DNA of 64,000 bases from Hygrocybe punicea (GCA_963556145.1 OY744465.1:3348001-3412000); one strand, 5' to 3'. Positions 45,326-56,274 are shown, counted from the stretch's first letter. Notes: generated by a model not told the origin, from the sequence alone. Program-made: numbers and translations.

Positions 45326-45559
45326 ATTCCAGTATGAATGGTCCTTGTAGTGTAATGTGTGCTGTAGGGATGGTGACTAGTGACAGCATATTGCTATGTT
45401 TTGATCCGAATCCTTTTTGGATCATGACACCACGACCATATCGCAAGCACACAACCCGGCACAACATGGATCCCAATGCCAACGCAATGCCAACGGATGC
45501 GGGACGGCCACAACACCACCACCACCAGCGGTGGCAAGGCAATGACGACGGCGACGGCC

Positions 45560-45621
45560 AGCAGCAGTGGCAGCAATGCCAGCAGCAGCAGCAGCAGCAA
45601 CAGTGGCAGCAGCAACAGCAA

Positions 45622-45668
<47 letters not shown>

Positions 45669-45680
45669 GTGGCAGCAACA
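45560..45680 (+). repeat. CAG repeat in hAT-like copy 3
   Basis: A run of nearly pure CAG, interspersed with CAA, shorter than in copies 1 and 2. Confidence 0.9.
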
Positions 45681-46062
45681 CCACCACAACCATACCACCG
45701 CCCCAACGAGGACAACGGTTGGCAGCAGCAGCGCTGGCAATGCCACACAGGGACCACGGGACAAGACCCCCCGTCCCTCCACATCCCTTGGGGACACTGG
45801 AGGGCTCCCCCGCACCCATCTATGTCACGAAGTACAGCGCCGTATCTATTGATACGTGCCTGCAATTCGCGAGGAGAACGGACGGGGTGAGCCCACCTCG
45901 GTCTGGGTTTCAGACCATGTCTGAACCCAGACCGAACGCGAAGAGACGGTTCGACGCCATCTGGGTCTGGGTTTGGCCATGCGCCAAACCAGACCCGAAG
46001 TTCAGTTTGCAGTTCCGCCAAAAAGGGTTGGAACCGGACCGAACTGAACTTCGGCAACACTA

Positions 46063-46900
46063 CTTGGGATACAGGTCCTGAGTCACTGGATTGCATCTGC
46101 ACCGCCTGGATTTGTGTGGAATTGCTGCGATTGATCTTGGGATACAGACCCTGAGCCACTGAATTGCATCAACACTTTACACTGAGCCATACATTCCAAT
46201 CAGAGTCCAATCGGAATGCTCGGACTCCAAGGAATCCAAGTGGATTCTGAGTGGAATGGAATCTATCTTTGTAGAGCACTAACAATTTTAATATCCCAAT
46301 CGGATTCCAAGTAAATTCCGCTCGGAATGGTCATTTTTTTGGATTTTCATTGGTTTTCATGGGGTATGCTTATTTACAAGGAATCATGAGGAATTCGCTC
46401 GGAATCCACTTGGAATCCTGCTGAGTTTTTGAAAAGCACTGGCTTTTTTTGACTTTTTTGCATTTTTCTCACTCAATTTTGTAAATAAAACAATTCTGAC
46501 CCTATATATGGCATTGGGTATACAATGGGCATGCTAACCAAATTAGGCAGTATTTTCCCACGCTCCATATTTTGTAGGAAAACCTAGTGGAGTCCAATTG
46601 GAGTCCGAGTGAAGTCCGAGTGGATTCCTTGCAAAACACTGTAAATTTGTTCACTTGGTTCGTGCATTCCTACACTTGACTTAGTTGAATACTACTGTAG
46701 GTTACCATTAGACTTGGCTATCCTCATTAATCCAGTATTTTGTACTGAGGCCATAATTCCAAGTATTCTGATCGAAATCCTTTACATTTGTTAGTAATCT
46801 TTGGAACGCTTATCAGTTCAAATACACAATCATGTTCACACTGTCAGTTAATCATTATGTTTTTATTAGTTCACATCAATCTCATGGTCATTTTCATCTT
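46063..46900. other. End of minisatellite, then intergenic sequence
   Basis: Two further units of the 75-bp minisatellite (to about 46180) are followed by words such as GGAATCCAAGTGGATTC repeated at 46200-46430 and 46580-46630. No gene. Confidence 0.5.
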
Positions 46901-47185
46901 CCCTTCATCTCCACCTTCACCTTCACCTTCATTTCCACTAAGCAAATACTGACATAGTTACCAACCTCTTGTTTCAGGAGTCCATAATTATCTTCACCTT
47001 CACCTTCACCTTCACCTTCACCTTCACCTTCACCTTCACCTACACCTCTTCACCTTCACCTCCATCTTCACCTTCATTTCCACTAAGCAAATACTCACAT
47101 AGTTACCAACTCCTTGTTTCAGGAGTCCATTATTATCTTCACTTTCACTTTCACCTTCATCTCTGCATTCATCTTCATCTCCAAT
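46901..47185 (+). repeat. CTTCAC/CACCTT microsatellite region in two related blocks
   Basis: Runs of CTTCAC at about 46905-46930, 46990-47060 and 47140-47180, with AGCAAATACT/TTGTTTCAGGAGTCC between them repeated about 130 bp apart. The FTFTFTF frame is not a gene. Confidence 0.8.
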
Positions 47186-48520
47186 ATTAGTAATACCGAG
47201 TTGTCCAAGTTGGTTTCTGAGTGGATTTCTTAAAATGTGAACACTTTATTTATTGCTGCATTCACAGTATAAATAAATGTTAAGGTATTTCTTCACTGCT
47301 GTCTTTTCTTTTCCTTTTCCTTCTTTACTTTGTCATTGTAAGGGAACACCCAGTTCTGGTTCTGGTTGCTCAATTTGAGCACCCTTGCTTGATTTGAGCA
47401 CCATTGGAACCAGTTCCAGTTCCAAACAGTGTTCAACCTCTGGATGACTTTGGGACCAGTTCTAGTTCTCTTACTTGCACCCTCTTGAGCCAACCTTCAC
47501 TCTTTCATATGCATATTGTTATTTCTATCTATGTGTACATACATGCATACATCCCACTCCTTTACTCATAATCTTCACCCTTGTTGTACTATATAGTTAT
47601 AGCTTTTCCCAGTGTGGCTTCATATTATTTTCGGCCACCCTACTGGGGCTCTTTAGCTTTTTCTCTTTGGACCCCCATTAGGTTGGTTGTATGATAGATA
47701 TCTTCCCTTGTTTTATATTTATCTTTGGATTCACATTAGCTCGAGTGAGGTCCTCAACCTAAGGTAGCCCTTACAGTCATCATCATGACACACAGATGCA
47801 TTTCCTCTCCACTTAGTTGTCTTATGAACAGTATTCCTTTCCATATATGTTTCCTTCATCTTTCCAAGGCACATTGCCTTTTCCTTTCTTTGTATGTTAC
47901 CTTCCTTTCAATTCTCTTGTGTTCTTACTTATTTATTTCCTTGTCCATAGTATACAGTCTTTATCTCTATCTCTATTCACATATATAGCACATAGTTTAC
48001 TGCATGTACTTCAGACTCTAATATTTATATCACTTGCTTTACTCTATTTCCACTCTCTTCCATCACTGTCTATGGAGCAGGACTATCCAGATAGACATGG
48101 TGGTCCCATTATTGATGATATTTTTACACTTTGCCAAGCAATCACCAGTTCATGAGGGGCCAGATTGTTTCCACATCAAAGAATCAAAGACCATGAAGTA
48201 ATTGAACTACATCAGCAAATTCATGGGTCCTTTTTGAGGCTCTTGGTGACCTTGCACTTTTTTCAGACACCTTGAACTTTTTCCACAGGTTTTTTGACAC
48301 CTTTTTTCATAACTTTTTCACCTTTAGCTATTTGGACTGGTTGAGAAAATTTATTGGCCAGGGTTTTTTTTTTTTTTCTTTCCTTCTTTACTTTTCAGTT
48401 CTATATTTGATGTAGAGAGACTTAGAAGACTGGATAGAATGGTTTTTAATGACTGGTATAAATTGACCATCTTTTCATATCCTTGGAAGCTCTTGTACCC
48501 CTTTTCAACCTTGTGAGTCT
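47186..48520. other. Intergenic, no gene supported
   Basis: T-rich sequence with a T-run at 48367-48378 and a few open frames without motifs. No RNA gene was recognised. Confidence 0.4.
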
Positions 48521-48539
48521 TTTCTCTAGATTTCTAAGA

Positions 48540-48835
48540 ATACTTTTTATCACTTTTATCACCATTTGGTCACTTGACCACCTTGAGTCACTTGACCACC
48601 TTGAGCCACTTGACCAACTTGGTAATTTTTGGCAGTTTTATCACTTTACCACTTTGGAACCATTTTATCACTTTTATCACTTGACCAACTTGGTACTTTT
48701 ATCACTTTACCAACTTTGGAACCATTTTATCACTTTTATCACTTGACCAACTTGGTAATTTTTGGCACTTTTATCACTTCACCAACTTTGGAACCATTTT
48801 ACCACTTTTATCACTTCATCAAATTTGCTACTTTT
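48540..48835 (+). repeat. TTTTATCACTT/CCAACTTTGGAACC minisatellite
   Basis: Words TTATCACTTTTATCACTT, TTGACCAACTTGG and CAACTTTGGAACCATTTTA recur about every 60-70 bp. Confidence 0.8.
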
Positions 48836-48860
48836 CATACATCATCAAAACCTAGTTCTT

Positions 48861-49844
48861 CTACAGAGTAGTGTTGCTGAAGTTCAGTTTGGTTCGGTCC
48901 AAGCCTTTTTGGCAAAACCACAAACTGAACTTCAAGTCTGGTTTGGCACAGGGCAAAACCTGGACAGATGGCTTCAAACTGTCTCTCTGCATTTGGTCTG
49001 GGTTCAGATGCAGTCTGAAACCCAGACCAAGGTGGGCTCACCCCAGAAGCTCCATTCTCCTCATGAATGGCAAACATATATCAATAGATATGGCACTGCA
49101 CTTAGTGTCGCTGTTGGTGGGGGGATGTGGCTGTGGCTGCTGCCATTGCTGCTGCTGCCATTACTGTTGCCGCTGCTGCTGCCACTACTGCTGCTGCCAT
49201 TGTTGCTGGCACTGCTGCTGCTGCTGCTGCTGGTGCTACTGCTGCCATTGCCATTGCTGCTGGCACTGCTGCTTCCATTGCTGCTGCTGCTGGCCATTGC
49301 CGTCATCATTGCCTGGTTGCAATTGCCATTGCCATTGCCATTGCCACTGCTGGTGGTGGTGGTGGTGGTGGTGTTGCGGCTGTCCCACATCCATTGGCAT
49401 TGCGTTGGTGTTGGCATCCATCCTGTGCCAAGGTGGTGGTGTGGTCATGATGTGGTTGTGGTCAAGTTGCCTGTCGCAGATAACATCAGTAAAGTTAAGA
49501 AATTTACCGAACCTTACCTTGGGTTGAACACAACACAATGTTGTGTTCATCACATTGAGGTTGCCATGTTGCGTGAAGGCTACAATGGTCACATGATACT
49601 GTTTAACATGAAAAAGTAAGTAAAGAAATATGAAAAGCAAATAAAATAAATACCTTAAAAATATCCGTGTTCATGGTTTGGACATGGTTTGGAGCTGTTC
49701 AGGAAATCTGGTGGGCCTTGAAACCCTGAACTGAACCCACAGTCTGGTTCAGCACTTGGCTGAACTTAGGCTGAATCTAGGGTTCAGTTCAGGGTTTGAA
49801 CTGGGTTTGGCTAGGTTTGGAACTATGGCAACACTAATATAGAG
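48861..49844 (-). mobile_element. hAT-like non-autonomous element, copy 4 (968 bp), old and CpG-depleted
   Basis: The element is 48869-49836 in the opposite orientation to copies 1-3. Ends TAGTGTTGCTGAAGTTCAG and ATGGCAACACTA correspond to the family termini. Flanks CTACAGAG and ATATAGAG match at six of eight. Many CG dinucleotides of copies 1 and 2 are TG or CA here. The interior has the same CTG/GCA tract (49130-49380, minus strand CAG). Confidence 0.85.
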
Positions 49845-50029
49845 CAACTTTAGAGATATCACCAGGTGCCAGTCTCTGGTGCCTGGCCTGTTGCTAGTGC
49901 TCAAGCTGGTGCTGGTGCCAGCATGGGACTGGTAGCACTGGTGCCAGTCTTGGTTCTGGCCATGCTGGCATGCTGGTGCCCTACCATTCTCCTGGGGTTG
50001 CTTGGCTCAGGCTTAAGCTTAGGAACACT
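49845..50029. other. Short intergenic stretch with GGTGCCAG/GCTGGTGC words
   Basis: Repeats of CTGGTGCCAG-like words; no gene. Confidence 0.4.
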
Positions 50030-51345
50030 TCATGCCATATCTGTGGTGGTGTTCAGATCATCAAGCTGGAGTGAGAGCCTGGGGTCAAATTCATGATTTG
50101 GATCTGTTGTTACTTGGAAGGTGAGTTCCCCAAGGTCTGATTGTAGTGTTACCCTTGTTGTTGAGCAATAGAAAGAAAAAAAAGCATGAACCTTGTCCCT
50201 CAAGGAACTATACAACCTTATTGAGCTGCTCTTTGGAAAGGTAGGGTAGTATCTCTGTGGCCACATTCATATCATTGCACAGGACAGTGGTCTGGTACTC
50301 TACAATACTCAGAGTAGTGGTGTGCATGGCCTGGCCTGAGACCATGAACCAGGCCAAGCTGGGCCCAAATAGGCCAAGCCTAAGAGAGAAAGTGTAGCTG
50401 GAGATGTTAATGTTCTTGTCTGTTAAATGTGGTTGTGCAACAGGATGTAGCCCATTAGAAACATTGGTCTGTGGTCTCCTTCTAAAATTGCAATGGAAAA
50501 AGAAATCGGATGAGACTGACATGTGAAAGGGGCGCATAGTGTAAGATTCTTTGCCAATGAAATAGCAGAGCCTGTTTGTGGCTGTCATTTTGCTGTTTTC
50601 ACACTGTAAATAAGTCAGCATGGTACAAGGAGAGTTTAGTGGGACAAACTTCTCAGTGAGCTATGTAATGAGATCAAATAAATGCCTCCTCAATGCCTCC
50701 ATTTGTGATTTCCACATCTTCCTCCAACTTTGCATTGTAAGCATCCCTGTCAAAGCACAGCAAGTCCTCTGTGATGGCTACCAATGACCCTGTTCCTGAA
50801 CAGAACACAATCCCAGAACACAATGAATCCAGCATCATGTGCTCCAAGTAACATCTCTCCATGTAATGCATCCATGCTCCAGCTACCCACTCCTTTTACA
50901 GCACCTTCATGCTCTCAGAAGTTTGTATATGTTTTAGTTTGACATGACTCTCCAGGACAGTGTAGGTGTTGGAATCAGGTCCCCAAGTGAAATGAAATAC
51001 TATTCCCAAATGAATTTTGCCATGCAAAACAGTTACAAAGCAGCCATTGGGCAAGTGGATAAGTGATGTCACAAAGGTATCAGTGGTTCCAATTTCTTTG
51101 ATGGTGGCAGGAATTTGGGAACCTTCTGTAATAACATCTTCCTGGATCATCTGGAGATTGCCAGAGAACACTTGTTGGTTTTGGGTATAGGGATTCATGC
51201 TTCTCAATCCTAAGCTTTGATAGTCATGTCATCACTTCTGGTGAGCATGATACTCACAGCAGGGTGCACAGTGGGACATCTGATATAGTCTGGATGGGCC
51301 TCAAATGTGGTCTCCTTCTTGTTGTAATGGCAATTGTCAGGTGGT
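50030..51345 (-). pseudogene. SEC27: Pseudogene of the COPI coat beta-prime subunit (SEC27/COPB2)
   Basis: Pieces in order on the minus strand: a WD-repeat part (FEAHPDYIRCPTVHP, SDDMTIKA followed by a stop), NQQVFSGNLQMI, IATIKEIGTTDTF in diverged form, GPDSNTYTVLESHVKLK, GTGSLVAITEDLLCFDRDAY, NRLCYFIGKESYT, LTDKNINISSYTFSL, SIVEYQTTVL, SKEQLNKVV followed by a stop, and VTTDPNHEFD..LSLQLDDL. This is the order of the C-terminal half of coatomer beta-prime. Several WD repeats between SDDMTIKA and NQQVF are missing, and stops and frameshifts separate most pieces. A ~65-bp insertion with GGCCTGGCCTGAG lies at about 50318-50385. Beta-prime coats Golgi-to-ER vesicles; this copy cannot do so. Confidence 0.85.
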
Positions 51346-52735
51346 TCTGGATGATGAAGAACCTAAGGGATCAGTATGGAAGTGAAAGTGGAATAGTCAG
51401 TATCTAGCTTCAGTAAGATGATGAACGGAGTAAAAGGGGAAGCTGCCAAGCAAGTACTACAAAAATCTAATTAAGCTGGTGTAGCCTGACAATACTGATG
51501 GTGTTGGGTATGGTGGGTTGGGTGTCAGGTGATGAGTGGTATAGGAAGAAAGTCACAAGAAATGTGGAGAACAAGTAGTGAGTGCCAATGAGTCATATGA
51601 TAATATGATTGTACTATGAAGTGGCCTCCGAGTGAGGGGAAAAGGAGAACTGGACTTCTTATTTTGATATGGCAGTTACCGTTTTTATGGTACAAAAATC
51701 TATCTACTTTTAGTCAAGAGTCCTTGGCCAACAAGGTGATACAAGGGGAAGTAGAAATAGGGACATGAGGAAGGGGTTTTGAGGTGATGGTGACAGGAAA
51801 AATGGAGGGTAAAAATGAAGGCTTATTCTATTTGGCACTCTGGGGAGCCACTTAGTCATCCAGGCACAATTGGAGATTGGGGGTGCTTTCGATGTCATGG
51901 TGCCCCCACCAATCTCAATCTCATATCATATCTGGAATCTTATCACATGCAGCTGTACAAAAGGCTAGGTACATTCAGGTTAACCCACGGTTTTGCCTAA
52001 AGGTTGGGTACGGGGTAGCACATCAACGACAACGACGTCAACATGGTGCCCACCAAGGGGCTGGCTTGGCACCAGTGCTGGTGATGACGTACGGCTGCGA
52101 GGATACAAAACCAGGACGGCGATGGTGGCGACCCAGAAGCTGGCAACCGCTCCCAGTTCAACCCGTCAATTCTCACCTTGGCTTGTCCCTAAAACCCCTC
52201 AGCTTTCTGATTCTGCAGCAAACCAACACCCACTCGCTGTCCTGGGCCCACAAGGTCTTTTTCAAGTAAAGACTTTATAAACCGGATCGTCCAAGTCATC
52301 CGACCTGGACTTCCGCTGACTCCACAACTCACAATAAACCTTTTATGCATATCCCGCACTGCCCAGCAAAACTCTCTCTCTTCTGAATCCCTGCTCTCTA
52401 GTTCACCCCTCCTCAAACCTGAAAATCTCTTTATTTTCACTCTGTCCATGATCGTTTGAAACTGATACAATCACCTCGTTAATAACTCTCCTCTTAACCG
52501 TCTCTGCTCCCTCTCCCCAGCTCAATTTACTCTCTTCTGGTACATGCACGCATTCTCCCACTCTCTCGCCCATAGGGCTTCCCCTGCCACTCACACCAGG
52601 GTCCGCTGGCAACCCTATAGTGCTCTGCCTGCTTCTCTCCCCTCTCGCTCACCTCCCGTGTCTTACTTGAATCTCCTCTTCACCTCTCTCTAACAGTGAC
52701 CAAAGTGCGTCTAGTGCCCAATCTCACAGTAATCT
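51346..52735. other. Intergenic, no gene supported; contains a 110-bp segment repeated at 55.8 kb
   Basis: Several short frames without motifs. The segment 52307-52420 (ACAACTCACAATAAACC to CACCCCTCCTCAAACCTG) is repeated nearly unchanged at 55823-55925. Confidence 0.45.
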
Positions 52736-52736
52736 G

Positions 52737-53890
52737 GTCCCCATCAAGGGCTTTGTGCGCGAGGTGCTCTGGCGCTCACACACATCTGGAAGTGTCCTAC
52801 AGACAGCTTTATGTTATCTGGAAGCTATCCGTTCCAAGGTCCCCGATTTGGTCCGACGTGAGCAGATAGGCGACGGTATCAAGGGAGAGGTTCAGTTGGC
52901 TGATCGTATCGCTCAGGGTGAGGTCGACATGGTTCTTGACTCTGTCGGCAGCTCAGACCCCCATGACGAACCATATGTGGCAGAAAAGGATGATTCGCGC
53001 TCGCCGTTGAATCTACAAACTCACCCGACCTCGCAAGACTCTTCAAGGCGACCTAAAGTGCCTAGTCCACCACTACCGCCACTCCCTCCATCACCTCACC
53101 TCTTTTGTGCCCTCGCAGGGCCTTCTTAGCTTCTCTCATCAAATCGAGCGTGGGCGAAATTGTCTGGTCTTCCTCCCCGCGAAATCGGACAATGTGAGCA
53201 GGCCCTGGGCGATGCTCCTGAGTGGCGGCTTTGGGTTGGAAAAACACCACTACCATCGCCAGCGGCCTCCACATCAGCACCGAACATCGTCATACAGACT
53301 GTTGTCAGATGTCACAGTGACAGCGATCTGATGGCAGTTTCCAAATTGACGAAGAGACTACAGATGGAACTGCATATCATTGACTTTCTGTCTTCAACCA
53401 TGCTCAGCGTGAGAGGCCTCGCACGTTGTGTGACGCTTCCAGCGAGCGGATTAGCGGAACAGATACCATCATCTATGACGATGCAATATTCTCAATCCCT
53501 GAAACCAAGAGAACCTCCCCTTGAAGCACCGTCAACGGGATATGACACAATGACGACCACGACACCGATGCATATGACAATGATGACCGGCCCCCCAATA
53601 TATACTCCAGTGAATGCAGAACAATTCAGCTCAAGTCCAAACAATGTGGCGACACCAACACTGACTTTTTCTCCTTCGTTGACCGAATCTTCAGGTGGGG
53701 ATCACACGATTCACATGGCGAGCTTCATCGATGAGCCTACCGGTACGTTTGGCGCAAATGGCTGCTTCGTTCTCGCAAACGAGAACTTCAAGGTATTACC
53801 ACCTATCGGGGAGAGGGTTTCCACGTACCCCTATGGAACGCCTTATGCCCCCACCAACCCCATGATGCTCCAAAGCAAGTTTTTCTTTCT
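52737..53890 (+). pseudogene. Pseudogene of a Pcl/Pas1-type G1/S cyclin
   Basis: The first part reads NLVPIKGFVREVLWRS and SGSVLQTALCYLEAIRSKVP, the start of the cyclin box of the Pho85/Pas1-type family. An acidic/Ser linker follows, then LCPRRAFLASLI in another frame, and AWAKLSGLPPREIGQCEQAL, EWRLWVGKTP in a third. About 16 residues expected between LASLI and AWAKLS are missing and the frame changes at least twice. The C-terminal tail (to about 53890) is open and then cut by an AT-rich repeat beginning at 53905. The N-terminal region before 52737 is not recognisable. The homologous cyclins regulate a Pho85-type kinase. Confidence 0.75.
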
Positions 53891-53904
53891 TCCACACCCA
53901 AATG

Positions 53905-55054
53905 TTACGAGTTCTTTTAATTTATTAAAAGACTCGTTCTTTATCAGACCTGGTTCAGTGAGGGTTCATAATTAATTAATTAATTGATTAATTGATAAAG
54001 TTGATCGCCTATAGACAAAATTTTTTTAGGTAACAGATATGATTCTACTTCTGATCCTGGAAAATCAGATACAGTTGGGGCTATGTGTGGACAAGCTTAC
54101 ATAAGCATCCAAATATGGGTTGGTGCAAAAAAGACAAATTACCTTCTAATTATATTCAAAATATTCGTACTGGTCTCAATTCTTATCAGAATCAGCTGAA
54201 AATTGAACTGCTGACTAATATTATCATTTCGGATCAGGTGTGACTGTGACATGTGACCAATCTAACTATATAAGGCAATTTTTGATATTATATACCAAAT
54301 TTTCTGCTGATCACAATGGTGACAGTCACATGTGACCAGTCTAACCATATAAGGCAATTTTACACCATATATGCTAAATTTTGAGGTGATCACAGGAGTC
54401 ATAATCACATGTGACCACTGTTACTATATAGGGAAATTTCAGCCATATAAGCAGAAATGAGTGTAACTCAGATGATATAATGATATTTTTTCTTAAAACA
54501 TACAATTCAATATGATATCGCTGTATATATTATATGCTAATCATATATTTCAAGCAAAATTATTTATTGATGTTCGAAATAATCATATAAATAAAAATCC
54601 AGTGACAGAAACAAGACTTTGTTCGTGCTATATGCAACATTGGCCCACTCAAGCACAGCTGTCTTCATGTTATCATCTGTTGTGCAGCAAGATTATGGAG
54701 AAGTGAGGTTAGGCAAATGTAAGTCAATTGTTATCATACTGTTTAAAGGTAGTTGTATTTGACAGTTGATGTGTTACTCTCTCTTTTGGCTGAGAATATT
54801 GCATAATAACGAAGCAAAGAAGACATGACAGTGGGAGAGGAGGTCAAGAGATGTTATGCAGTTTTATTTTTTCTACTTTTTATGTTGCTATGGTGAGAGG
54901 TGGGCTTATTAATATATAATATATGCTATATGTCTTATATCACATGTAACATGCTTTATGCAATTTAATATTATTATTTACTTCATCATGAAAGTGAGGA
55001 GGGGAAAAAAAGAACTCGTTCATGCCATGCGCAGCACTGGCCCACTAAACAAGT
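53905..55054 (+). repeat. AT-rich interspersed repeat, complete copy (about 1150 bp)
   Basis: Begins TTACGAGTTCTTTTAATTTA and ends GGCCCACTAAACAAGT. Contains GTCACATGTGAC near 54324 with diverged sites about 70 bp on each side. Short ACGAGTTCTTTT words occur near both ends in inverted orientation. No coding sequence or target duplication was recognised. Confidence 0.75.
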
Positions 55055-55364
55055 ATTTTATAATGAAGCACCACACATTCTTATTCTAGAGTATCCATTT
55101 AAAAACATTGAAACCAGTCATAGATTAGAATTTGTTTCAGAGACTTGCACAAAGACATTAGAACTTAGAGGCATTGTATATCATGGTCAATATCATTTCA
55201 CCTCATGTATTATTACTGCACAAAAACAAGTATGGTATCATGATGGAATGATTACAGGCAACTCTTGTTCCAGAGACACTGTCCTTGCACAACTTTCAGA
55301 CCATGATATCAGACACTGTAAAAATAGAAACCTAGTATTAGCTATTTATGCTCAGAGTCTTTGA
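55055..55364 (+). pseudogene. Short peptide fragment resembling the C-terminal part of a ubiquitin-hydrolase-like protein
   Basis: One frame reads LEFVSETCTKTLELRGIVYH, then GQYHFTSCII and QVWYHDGMITGNSC, and ends at a stop near 55364. The GIVYHG..HFTS..I....WYHDG pattern resembles the His box of ubiquitin-specific peptidases as found in some fungal transposon cargo genes. Only about 95 residues remain and no start is visible. It lies between two AT-rich repeat copies. The family call is tentative. Confidence 0.4.
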
Positions 55365-55369
55365 GCATC

Positions 55370-55815
55370 CTCCTTGAGGTCAAGCATGGCTTTCTTCATG
55401 TGGTAATCTGTTGTGTAGCATTCAAGGTCATGGAGAAGTAGGGTTGAGCAAATGTGAGTTAGTTGTCAGCACACTGTTTGGGGGGCAGTTGTGTTTGGCA
55501 GTTGACCTGTTGCTCCCTGAGCAATTGCTTCATGGCTGAGAGTGTTGCATGATTGTGCAACACAGGGGAGATGGCAGGTAGAGAGGAGGTTGATGAAGAC
55601 TCAAGGCACTTTATGTAGATTTCTTTTATGCTAATGTATGTGTTGCAGAGGTGGGAGGTGGGCTTAGCAGATCAATATGCAATATGAAACACATGCTATG
55701 TATCTTATGCCATATGTAACATGCTTTATGCAATTTTCTTAATTCAGCAAAGAAGTGGGGAGGGGGATAAAAGAACTCGTTCATGCCATGCGCAGCACTG
55801 GCCCACTAAACAAGT
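55370..55815 (+). repeat. AT-rich interspersed repeat, 3' part
   Basis: Matches the second half of the complete copy (GTGGTAATCTGTTGTGTAGC onward) and ends GGCCCACTAAACAAGT at 55815. Confidence 0.7.
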
Positions 55816-56274
55816 AGTCAACCGCTGACAACTCACAATGAACCTATTATGCATATCCTGCACCACCCAGCAAAACTCCCTCTCTTCTGAATCCCTGCTC
55901 TCTAGTTCACCCCTCCTCAAACCTGGACCCAATAACACACCACCGCGACAGCACGGGAAGGTCGAAGGGCATGGCTGCCATACATTTTCAGAGAAAAGGA
56001 ATAATCAGCTAAGTGCCTCTGCTTTCCCCTTGCGATGCCATCATTTTTCATCCTCCGCTGACATTGCTGGTGCCATTTTTTCCCTGTGCTAGGGCCATCA
56101 CTAGTGCCAGTGCCACAGCTGGTACCTGCATTTCCCTGCTTGACACAATTGGCCAGCACATTATAACATGTACAACACAATGAGCTGGTGGTGTGCATGC
56201 TCTGCCACATGCTGTTAGTTCATTTATCCATCTTATCAATGTGTTCAGATCACTTATTGTTTCATGTTGCTGAA
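55816..56274. other. 110-bp duplicate followed by intergenic sequence
   Basis: 55823-55925 repeats 52307-52420. The rest has no recognised coding sequence. Confidence 0.5.

Larger units (their letters stand above)
43532..45433. mobile_element. Candidate solo LTR (about 1.9 kb) nested in hAT-like copy 3
   Basis: The insert 43536-45429 starts TGTTTTGCG and ends CATGACA (TG..CA). It is flanked by CCGC on the left and CCAC on the right, a possible 4-bp duplication with one transition (in intact copies the site reads GACCGCGACC). No gag or pol coding is present. Inside are GAGTCATA repeats (44460-44830) and a 31-bp GATAAGGG repeat (45130-45320). No second copy was found, so the LTR identity is an inference. 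Confidence 0.45.
43132..46070 (+). mobile_element. hAT-like non-autonomous element, copy 3, with nested insertion; 8-bp target duplication
   Basis: The element is 43140-46062, flanked by CTTGGGAT at 43132-43139 and 46063-46070. Termini TAGTGTTGCCGTAGTTCGG and the inverted CTTCGGCAACACTA are as in copies 1 and 2, but the interior is more diverged. The leader exon and GTAAGT donor are recognisable near 43460-43490. At 43536 an unrelated 1.9-kb sequence interrupts it; the CAG-rich part resumes at about 45430. Confidence 0.92.

Noticed and set aside
45208..45852. 214-residue plus-strand frame spanning the LTR-like insert and hAT-like copy 3
   Set aside because: It crosses the insertion boundary and two tandem repeats; no domain is visible, so it is accidental.
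46990..47060. Frame reading FTFTFTF repeats as a protein
   Set aside because: It is the translation of a CTTCAC microsatellite and has no flanking coding sequence.
48483..48871. Frames rich in LDHLE/LDQLG and FITFIT repeats
   Set aside because: They translate the TTATCACTT/CCAACTTTGG minisatellite.
53905..55054. AT-rich repeat as a Helitron, from the CACTAAACAAGT end
   Set aside because: CTAA near the end is suggestive, but there is no convincing terminal hairpin, no 5' TC end and no A/T insertion pattern visible.
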